Shown here piece after piece: positions 56,374 through 64,000 of a DNA stretch of 64,000 bases; within the stretch, counting starts at the first letter, position 1, and each line of letters begins with the position of its first letter. The position numbers and the translations under genes are program-made. The DNA is from Polymyxa betae. Lineage: Eukaryota; Endomyxa; Phytomyxea; Plasmodiophorida; Plasmodiophoridae. The notes below the pieces were generated by a model. That model did no database searches, had not been told where the DNA came from, and saw only the letters and a list, made by a program, of their open reading frames with translations. The DNA is taken from NCBI GenBank assembly GCA_003693705.1, contig RBZT01000789.1, positions 16,880 to 80,879 of the forward strand. Reading direction: 5' to 3'.

Positions 56374-56689
56374 ATCCGTTTCTTGTGATCGACGACGATT
56401 TGGAGCAGTATGGGAATTACTACACGCTTGATAAACGTTTGGAATGAGAACGAATTCTATAACTATATATAGTCACATGGAAAATGGTGATGAAGGTAGG
56501 GCTCACGCACTCAGCGGAACATTCCTGCTCAGAACTCTACTGCGGCACCATGGTACATTGGAAGATTCTAACCAGTGGGAGTCGCTCCAAAACCCTCTGC
56601 GACGAATGTTGCCTTGTCGTGCATGAACTGGCTACTAAGTTTGCGGAAGTGTCCAGGCACCAAAGGTTTCGTTAAATGATCCGCCATGT

Positions 56690-57150
56690 TCACGTTACTC
56701 TGACAGTAATATAAGCCATAATGATCGTGCCATTTTTGTGCTCATCTGGCAGAAAGTGATACTTGACATCAATATCCTTCGTATGCAACGCCTCCTCGTT
56801 CGTGATCATCGCGAAAGTAGACCCGTTGTCCTCGTACAAGATAGTTGGTTCACGTTGCTCGAGCCCTATCTTGGTCAGTATCTGACGAATCCACTTAACG
56901 TCATGAGTCGCCTTTGCTGCTGCAATAAATTCCGCTTCAACTGTAAATAGCGCCACGCACGTTTGCTTCTTGAATGCCCACATGATAGCCCTGAAGAAAT
57001 ATCAGATGGCCACTTTTGGATTTAGGGTTACCCGAATCTCGGAAACTCTCATCGACATATGCCTTTAGTGCAGGTACGGAATCCTGTAGCTTGAACGTAA
57101 TTCCAATCGTTTTTGTGCCTTTCAAATATCTTAAAATATGTTAAAAAAGC
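56690..57150 (-). mobile_element. Ty1/copia RNase H fragment (decayed)
   Basis: A minus-strand fragment of copia polymerase 3' end. The first block has YLKGTKTIGITFKLQ and AYVDESFRDSGNPKSKSGH, the typical start of copia RNase H. A second block in a different frame has TCVALFTVEAEFIAAAKATHD, IRQILTKIG and YEDNGSTFAMITNEEALHTKDID. These motifs (TVEAEFIA, DNxSxxxM, HTKHID) are copia-specific. A frameshift between blocks and loss of everything upstream show it is a dead fragment. The reverse transcriptase and integrase are absent. Confidence 0.8.
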
Positions 57151-57315
57151 CCCTAAAAAGCCGGCCATTTAGGGCGCGCAGATTCGTTCACGGGGTTTCT
57201 TAAATTCCTGCGTTCGGCGCTTCGTGAGGTTTATTTAGATCCCTTTGTAAGGGGTATCCTGTGAAATTATCATGCCAAGTACGGGCCTGCTTTCCCGAGC
57301 ATTTTTCTATCTGAA

Positions 57316-58014
57316 TTAGGAGTGCGGGAACCGCTCACCCCAGTGCCGAACAAACTTTTCGAATCTGTCATTGCAGTGGCGCTGCAGACAGTATGATTGG
57401 GTCAACGGCAGAGCACCAGGCACTGCGAAGTGCTGGTTCCATGTAATTGACCCCGACGCCGCTGCTCTGGAAGATGTCGTATACTCGCTTGACGACGTCC
57501 AGTATCTCGACATTCGACTTGCATTTGGCCAGCTGCTTTCGCTCCTCGATGTCGAGCGACGCGTTCAGGCGTTGGCGTTTCGGTTACGGCCTGCTGGTCC
57601 CGGCGACTTCATCATCGGAGACATCCGCGTTCTGGGCCGTAACCTCCGCTGCGACTGCAGCCTGGGAATATTTCCGGGCGAGAACCCGAGTGATCGCGTT
57701 GGCAATCTCTCCAAGTCTGGCTTCAGCGACCGTGTTGAAGAGCTTCTGGAGATAGACGTCCAGATCGTCGCAATCATCGTCGCGACTGGTCGTCTTGCTC
57801 AGCTCGATCACATTACGCTGTTCGCGCGCCTCTTAGATATTTTGCGCCACCATGCGCTCCACGAACTTGGCTGCCACCAACACAAAATCGCAATGATCCA
57901 GCGCGTTGATGGTGACATCCATGGCCGGACCGGGTTGTCCATGTGGATCGGGCGCCACTCAAATTCAGCAGCAAATCGTCGTGAAAAAGTTAAGTAAAAA
58001 GAAAGTGTATCCAT
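57316..58014 (-). pseudogene. Broken unrecognised coding remnant
   Basis: On the minus strand, stretches read as coding: MDVTINALDHCDFVLVAAKF with VERMVAQ, then RNVIELSKTTSRDDDCDDLD, VYLQKLFNTVAEARLGEIAN and ADVSDDEVAGTSRP. They are separated by a stop after VAQNI and change frame near 57590. The plus strand contains a 208-codon frame through the same interval, probably a mirror artefact. The helical, acidic content suits a gag-like or structural protein, but no motif confirms it. Confidence 0.35.
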
Positions 58015-58018
58015 CGAC

Positions 58019-58190
58019 TTATTCCTGACGTTTCGCGATCTCCAACACCGTTAGCGCGTCCAAGAAATATCGCTTCGCAGAATTGAAGTTCTTATGGCGA
58101 ACCGACAGCATAATCTGGGCGAGGTCACCTCACCCCAGAACGACAGAATCTATCCCGACTTGCGGGTGGTGTGAGTCCCCATAGACCCGG
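58019..58190 (-). pseudogene. Kinesin-light-chain-like TPR relic
   Basis: The minus-strand text reads VYGDSHHPQVGIDSVVLG, a TGA stop, then GDLAQIMLSVRHKNFNSAKR, YFLDALTVLEIAKRQE. The pattern VYGDxHPxV-I---LG followed by ---Y--A---Y--AL-I-E is that of kinesin-light-chain-type TPR repeats (TPR_12). One in-frame stop and lack of flanking repeats suggest a decayed fragment. The protein it came from is not in this window. Confidence 0.5.
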
Positions 58191-58458
58191 ACGGGTGACA
58201 GCTTTCCTGGATCGCGTTGTTTAATCTGAATGAATAAGCTGTTTTTTTAAAGAACGTTCCGCGCTCATCGACGGGCAGAACTCGCGCGGGACGTTCCCGC
58301 ATAAAATAATCAAGGACTCAAAATCTCCAATATTTTTGAGAAATAAATCCTTGACTTGAATTTATAATGATGAAGATATTTCTTGATGGAAGTGTCGCTG
58401 ATAGAAGGGTCCCAATGAGAGACGTGGCCTCCGGAGACCTCTGACAGAGGAATAATAT

Positions 58459-59780
58459 ATGGAATTTAATTTGAAGCAATTGGAATTATTCACGGGCTCC
58501 GTTAAATTCTACTGGCGAATAATTACCACTGAAGGGGTTAAACGTGACCCGAAGAAGTACGTAGAAGCTGTCCGCGCAATTCCGCACCCACGTAATGCAC
58601 GGTATATTTCTGATGACTGCTCAACGGATGAGTAGGTCAATTCTGATCGTTAATACGTGTTTGCAGGAATTCCATTCGGTCTCATCCCCACATCAGCCGC
58701 CTTCAGCGAACAGTCAGCGCGATCTTCGACGGCAGCATCAGTGCCGTTCCGTTTCAAGACGATGTGACCATCGGATCATTCTATATCGAAGGTCACGTTT
58801 CCGACCTCGTTGATACAATCATCCGCTTTGTAGCAATCGTCTACTTCAGAGATCACACAAACGAATGCAGGTGAAATCCGAATGGAATCTCTTCCATCCA
58901 GCTCGGTCCGGTTATTCCGCCACGGAGTCCGTAGCGGAGTCGGACCGACTATAGGGGTAGTTTATATATATGAAAAGTAATGAATAGTTTTTTTGGAAAT
59001 TATTGTAATAATTGACACAGCTTGACATCTGCCAATCTACGACTCCGACTCAGCAGTTGTTATCTGCCAGTTTACGACTCCGTCTCAACATGTAAAAATT
59101 CTTTAAACAGTCGCTAGCTCCATCTCCTAGGATAGGCTCTCTCTATTCACGATATCGTCTTTCACCGTCGCAAAATTAATCGATATCCAGAAATGACCTG
59201 CTCCGCAGTCCGGCAAACAGGTGCAGCAATATCATGGCCTTCCGCGATTTCATTCCGGACTATGCTACTCTAGCAGCCCCGCTCGAGCAACTCCGTTCCT
59301 CCGCGCACATTCAGCCCTCAGACTGGACCCCATAAGCCGAAGCGGCGTTTCCGGCAACCAAGGCTATCCTTTCGGATGCTCCCATCCTAACATTTTCGGA
59401 TTTCGACAAGCATTTCTGTGTCGCATTTGACGCCTCGGGAACCGGTCTTCCCGGTGCTCTGTATCAGCTCGCAGATCCGTCGCAGCCAGACACCGCCTCT
59501 AACCTTCGATGGAACACATTCGCTGCTCGGGCTCTCCATCAATCATGGCCATCGTTTTCACCCTGAAAATACTCCATTTCTATTTATAGGGCAACCGCTT
59601 TCACCTTTACAGATCACAAGTCACTGACTTTCCTGTTTACACAGAAAGAGCTCAATCCAATGCTGACCGGGTGGCTCGAAACTATTCTAACGTACGACTC
59701 TAAGCATGGGCCCTTTACGCCTTACTTTCGGACAGCGCCGCAATCCACACAATGGTGATTGCGTTACCGCTCACGTTACC
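58459..59780 (+). mobile_element. Ty3/gypsy polymerase remnant with internal insertion
   Basis: Two pieces of a gypsy polymerase lie in order. Piece one (58459-58620) has EGVKRDPKKYVEAVRAIPHP and RNA, the conserved end of reverse transcriptase. Piece two (from about 59225) has FRDFIPDYATLAAPLEQL, then a TAA stop, AEAAFPATKAILSDAPILTF, DFDKHFCVAFDASGTGLPGALYQ and FTDHKSLTFLFTQKE, the connection and RNase H region. In intact elements the pieces are nearly contiguous, so about 600 bp was inserted between them. Several stops show the copy is dead. Confidence 0.7.
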
Positions 59781-59966
59781 CGCCAGCAGCTCGAGACAGC
59801 TGATTCAAATCGGGTCGAGGCGCCGCCACTGTCAACCGACTGGCTCGGCCTCGGCTGTTCAAATGCCGAGCCGGAGGCCCCTGCGTCTCTATCACTGATT
59901 CTGCCAGCTTCATACAGCCATACAATCTCGGGCTCCAATGCCGCTGATCTGTCCGCGTCCTCTCTG

Positions 59967-60420
59967 GTCACGTTCGAGGCGATGGTGGAATTCTGTCGTA
60001 CTACAGACATCCGTGAATTTCTCCTTACGTTGGGTATCACCGAATCCCAGATCCAGGCTAGGACGAGGACGATCTCCGGAATTCAGCTCCATTGCCACGT
60101 GAGCGGCAGATTAATCGATATCTCCGAGATACGTTACATGCATGCGGCTCGGACTTACCCGCGATATATTGATAGTTGCGGTCTGTGTCTATCTGAAGCT
60201 GACATCAGCTCCAATTGGACAATTACCGTCAGATATTCAATATCTCTTCACTTATAATGTTAAACCTGTCATAGAATGTTTCAGAGGTTAGTAACAGGGT
60301 TTTTTGCGGTTCAATGCTGCTAAAACCCTAAGAGATCATTACTGTGGACTGCTTAGTCTTTTCATTGCAAAATTCGGCGACCCTTTCAAAGTTCACAAGT
60401 TTGTAAAACGCAGCTGCAGC
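59967..60420 (+). pseudogene. Copy 1 of an unrecognised gene family (frameshifted)
   Basis: The block reads LVTFEAMVEFCRTTDIREFL with LTLGITESQIQ and later IDISEIRYMHAART. Compared with copy 2 (60876 onward), the homologous continuation (DILIVAVCVYLKLTS, then VKPVIECFR) is in another frame from about 60155, consistent with a one-base insertion near TTACCCGCG. After a putative intron (GTTAGT...AAACCCTAAG) comes HYCGLLSLFIAKFGDPFKV, again matching copy 2. It is therefore a recent pseudogene, or a copy with an unrecognised splice. No known domain. Confidence 0.5.
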
Positions 60421-60429
60421 ACAAACGTA

Positions 60430-60820
60430 CCTTGTTTTACGCCGTCACTGCCCAAAGACCCTAGCACGCTGATGGAGATCGTCAAGAACGAGCGCGGCGA
60501 GCTCACATGTCCGCATCTTGGAAAGCTGATGAAATTCAAAGGCCGTACGAAACTCCGCATTCTCCAGCAACTGCTGGGCGAGTATCCCAAACGCCACCTG
60601 GCCAGCTGTTTAAGAGACGGTGTGCGCGATGCACGCGCCGTCTTGCACTGTCTCGAGAATCAACATGAGGGGCGTCGTTCTCGACGTCCACATTCTACCA
60701 GCGACGGCCGAATCTGCTTTCGGACGGGAATTGCGGCTGCTCCTCCTCTCGGAAGCGTCAACGATTCGAAGATGGTGTCATGGACTCAGGGTGCTCTCAA
60801 ACCCTAAACCCTCCTGTTGG
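60430..60820 (+). other. Spacer with open frames between family copies
   Basis: An open plus-strand frame includes PSTLMEIVKNERGELTCPHL and LMKFKGRTKLRILQQLLGEY, KRHLASCLRDGVRDARAVLH. It reads as real protein and could be the C-terminal part of copy 1 or a separate fragment. Two telomere-like AAACCCTAAACCCT motifs lie near 60800. Confidence 0.3.
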
Positions 60821-60875
60821 TGACACTCCACCTGCTTTTGTCGGAGACAGCTCGAAGATTTTAAATTATAATGAT

Positions 60876-61441
60876 ATGCTCGACCTCTGCGCGAGGATTA
60901 GCGCTGCGGACTACTTCGCGTCTCTCGGGATCGGCGCAAACTCCGTCCAAGTCGGAATCAAGTCGGAGCGATTGGCCCCGAAGAAAGTGAAGATCGGGTC
61001 GGAGGTTGTTGACGTTACCGAGCTACGTTACATGTTTGCTGCCCAGACCACCCGTGATATCCTCATATTTGCACTGTTCGCCCAACTCAAGCTCAACAAT
61101 CTTCCGGCCAGTAAGATGCGGAACAAGATCAGATTTCGAATAGTTCGCTGTGTGAGACCTGCATTAAAATGTTTCAAAAGGTATCCGTAAAAACTTTTGT
61201 ATTTATTGAGATTGCCTTATTCCTAATTGGCATCATCATCACAGAGCATTACGGTGGCGACCTCCGAACGTTTGCTGAAAGATATGGTGACCCTTTTAAG
61301 ATTCTGCTCTTTCCAACTACTTGCTGTGATTCAATTCTGGCAGCTCGCAGAATCTGAAACTTTTCAACCCGCATTCCGTAACTGCTACAAGAAGCTCCTT
61401 TCAGCCAATGTCTCCGTCGCAATTTTTCTCACCACCCAATA
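60876..61441 (+). CDS. Copy 2 of an unrecognised gene family
   Basis: The exon begins near MLDLCARISAADYFASLGIG and continues VVDVTELRYMFAAQTTRDIL, IFALFAQLKLNNLPASKMRN to VRPALKCFK. A probable intron (GTATCC...CACAG) leads to HYGGDLRTFAERYGDPFK. A further segment ends LAESETFQPAFRNCYKKLLS, ANVSVAIFLTTQ, stop at 61439-61441. The start may be upstream near 60780. Shared landmarks with copy 1 are (E/L)xRYM-AA-T, LGI near the N-terminus, a Cys-Phe before the intron, and HYxGxL plus (F/Y)GDPFK after it. No known family; a small helical protein is inferred. Confidence 0.5.
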
Positions 61442-63230
61442 AACTTATTAATGTACTCTGCTACTCTAGAAACTCCTTGTCGTCCTAACGCTGTGGGTTG
61501 ACTTCTTCAATCCAATCGCTACTTCGAAATATAATACAGTTATAAACAATTGTGAATGTCCTATGTTCGCAATGGTGCTGTGTCCACAGGGATCTGCTGC
61601 TGTCTTGTTGACTAAGTTCCTCTTTCAGGTTCGCGCACATGGAGGTGCAAAACACTTAGGACCAGTTAGGGGTAGGAACTTTTCTATATCTTCTTTATTT
61701 TTTAAAATAATTAGTCAAATAAATGGCCGGGGAGATAGGAAGGATGCGGGCCTGGAAGGCCGTGACAGTAGAGCAGCCCAACGCAACTCCAGACTCACCC
61801 ATCTGTTTGGGCGCTGTTACAGTTACGGTTGAGCGGGCACCCAAGAAAGCGTATCCGGCTTGACCGGTTACATAACCGATTTGTTGTATTGGCTAATTGT
61901 CGATAAATCATAGAAAAATTGCTACCGTTGCCATCACTTTAACCCTACAACTTTTACAAATCAATTCAAAAAGTGCGTACGCAGTTTGTATATGTTCTAT
62001 TATATTTTTTCTAAAGATTCCTTAAAGTTCTTTAAAAATGCGAACAGGAATCGAGCGGTGACTCTTGTACTTCTTCACGGCATATTCAATTTGCTCCGAA
62101 TTGAGGCTCGTACCGTCCGAAGTGCTGATTCGATACGCATCCATGTATCTGAAGCATTTTCTAGCAAACTCCTAATGGAAGATAATGGCACATTCAATTG
62201 GAGACAGTAGAATGTGCGTGACTGCGCACAATCAATAATCTGAAACTGCGTGAAATATTTCTGTAATTCCCCCTACATTTTTCAAATGATCACTCTCCAT
62301 ACAAATAAAATCGGAAATTTCTTCACAAAAAAAAATAATTCCACAAATCGGCCTCTATTTTGTGGTCAATCTCATCGTATAGAAGCGAAAAATAGAGAGT
62401 TTTGGTAGGTACACCCTCCTCCACCACCGGAATAACGGATGGTTCCGTGCTCATACTGAAATTGTAGGTTTAAGGTGACGGCAACGGTATTTAAAGTTAC
62501 AGAGTCCGTAGATCGAAACCGTCCCGAACTCACGGACTATCAATTTCTTTTCGGAAGAGAACATTGGCGACACTCGTACTCAAGATCGGGAGTCATTCAG
62601 ACTGCAGTATGTCTTTCAGCCGTCGACGGCTGGGAGGCTCCGCAGCCGTCGATCATTCTCTAACTTTCAAATTAAGTGCGTGATTGGTGATCTAGTATTG
62701 AAAGGGCGAGTGGCGACGACTGGACGTTGGCAAACCTCTGGCTGTTTTTAATAGATACTGTGCGATGATAGACTGATTTATTTAGCTCCTTTCAACAATT
62801 CCATCATGCTTGGATATTTCGAACATTTTTATCGGTGCTTGCGGGCGTCCAGAAGCTTTGCAGTCACGACAGCGGGGCCTGATTCCACCTGTCTTGCTCG
62901 GTTTATGTTTGCATGATTTACAACGTCTGCGTATGCATTTTTCACTCTAGAACCTCGTTTTCCCAGACCGCGCTGCTGCGGAAGTACTTGCCCAGCAATT
63001 GGAATTTCCTGAGCATGGGTAAAAGCGACGTCATTGCTGTGAAAGTTTTCTTGCCTTTTGTGAATTCATAATACCTGTTCCTGTCCTTTTGAAAGCAAAA
63101 TCACTTCACGCGCAGACTTGGTATTAGAGGGTGGTTGAAGTGCGGCGGATCGACTTTTCGCGCGTCTCCTTATTGGGTCGTTAATAAGTTGATTGAAATA
63201 AACTACTTATTTCCGTGGATCATCTCTATC
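61442..63230. other. AT-rich gene-poor region
   Basis: About 1.8 kb with no convincing exon. It includes A/T runs (61970-62050, 62280-62340) and scattered short open frames. Confidence 0.4.
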
Positions 63231-63821
63231 ATGTCTGCTAACTACGACGATCTTGACCTTCAGCTTTCCTCTTCTGATTCCAGTGATTCTGAATCTGTGC
63301 AGATCATCTCTGATCATCAGCCATTTCCTGCCAATCATTCCCTTCGGCTTGCTTCTGCTCTGCCGATTATCAAGCCAACATTGGCCACAGCTGTCATGCC
63401 TGTGACACGAACGCCAAAAGCTCCTGTCGCCTCCAAGCGTAAGACGCATCCGTCAACGGCATCAGCCAAAAAAGCGAAGAAGCAATTGCTTGCTACTGAA
63501 TCTCCTTCATTAACGGTTAAATCTGAACGAGCCTCTCGGACAACTGAACTCGTCGAGCTTCTAATTGAGAATCGCTGGTCTGAAATAGGAAATATGAAGT
63601 TTACTGAAGCCAAAACAAATTTACAAAAGGGCCAGTACTGGTCCTGGCTATCCGAAAGAATTAACAATCGAGGAAAGACTTCGTTTGATTCGAAACAGAT
63701 CAAAAACCGCATCGACAACCTGAAAACTGAGTACAAACAGGTGATTGGTGCGTTGAAGGCAACCGGCAATGCAAAAACGATCAATTATCCACCATATTGG
63801 CGACTCTGCACTCCCATCTGA
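63231..63821 (+). CDS. Myb/SANT-like DNA-binding protein
   Basis: The chosen Met opens MSANYDDLDLQLSSSDSSDS, a Ser/Asp-rich acidic stretch, then basic KRKTHPSTASAKKAKKQ (likely nuclear signal) and the trihelix-type domain TTELVELLIENRWSEIGNMK through KGQYWSWLSERINNRGKTSF to IKNRIDNLKTEYKQVIGALK. Three helices with spaced Trp residues are typical of Myb/SANT-like (MADF/trihelix) DNA-binding domains, often found in transposon-encoded or domesticated regulators. The frame ends RLCTPI-stop, but the sequence just after is Ser-rich and open in another frame (ALPSESDASVML), so a frameshift or intron may hide more. An earlier Met at 63135 is less likely. Confidence 0.6.
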   Translation: MSANYDDLDLQLSSSDSSDSESVQIISDHQPFPANHSLRLASALPIIKPTLATAVMPVTRTPKAPVASKRKTHPSTASAKKAKKQLLATESPSLTVKSERASRTTELVELLIENRWSEIGNMKFTEAKTNLQKGQYWSWLSERINNRGKTSFDSKQIKNRIDNLKTEYKQVIGALKATGNAKTINYPPYWRLCTPI

Positions 63822-64000
63822 AAGTGACGCTTCCGTTATGTTGACAAAGATCTATTGGTTAATGACAGTTGCCTGTAGGCTGTTTCAGGTTTTGCAGCCT
63901 AACGCGATTACCGAATCTGTCGCTTTGAAGTCAGTTTGATGTGAAATCGTCTTCTGATGATGGTGTCCAGGCCGTGCCTGTCAGGCTTTCTGGAAATAGA

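Noticed and set aside
57371-57997. Plus-strand 208-codon frame
   Set aside because: The minus strand reads more like protein here; no domain or splice context supports the plus frame.

Overview
This window is nuclear DNA from a single-celled or simple eukaryote. Genes are packed on both strands. Most introns are 45-60 nt, and many use weak 5' splice sites such as GTCGG or GTTNNN. Landmark genes are typical of eukaryotes: 40S ribosomal protein S5, Ipi1/TEX10, a dolichol-phosphate-mannose utilisation PQ-loop protein, an ABHD17-type depalmitoylase, a peroxisomal beta-oxidation enzyme ending in AKL, an RBM5/RBM10-like splicing factor, a ZNF511 homologue and a tRNA-Leu(UAG). A sperm-tail PG-rich repeat protein suggests the organism makes a flagellum at some stage. 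Short (T)TTTAGGG arrays occur in several places. A flagellated protist fits; a rhizarian such as a plasmodiophorid is only a guess.

Layout. 1-9.5 kb: a bromodomain protein, a permuted papain-fold protein with a C-terminal membrane segment, a leucine-rich-repeat protein, the RBM5/10-like factor and a probable secreted protein. 10-12.6 kb: four tandem genes for small secreted proteins, each with two four-cysteine CX3C arrays. This is the most distinctive system in the window. 14-20.6 kb: a lipase-3-fold protein without its catalytic serine, an F-box/TBC protein and Ipi1. 21-29.4 kb: RPS5, ABHD17, peroxisomal MFP, MPDU1 and an acidic hypothetical. 29.5-33.1 kb: three paralogous secreted proline-rich proteins sharing an upstream element. 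33.2-40.4 kb: ZNF511, tRNA-Leu, the flagellar PG-repeat protein, a membrane-anchored tandem-SET protein and a basic S/T-P-rich protein. 40.4-51 kb: a DOMON-cytochrome b561 gene with a duplicated 3' end, a GT34 glycosyltransferase with a duplicated first exon, a serine-rich zinc-ribbon protein, a small beta-trefoil-like protein and a DUF3228 protein. 51-63 kb: a gene-poor accessory region with copia and gypsy remnants, a possible miniature LTR element, a TPR relic and two copies of an unrecognised family, one frameshifted. 63.2-63.8 kb: a Myb/SANT-like protein.

There is no sign of operons or CRISPR. The functional themes are secretion and cell surface (cysteine-rich and proline-rich families, GT34, MPDU1, cytochrome b561), ribosome and RNA biology (RPS5, Ipi1, RBM5/10, ZNF511) and lipid metabolism (MFP, pseudo-lipase). 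Exon joins were made by eye from reading frame, GT/GC-AG sites and family resemblance, so boundaries may be off by a few bases. No database search was run.
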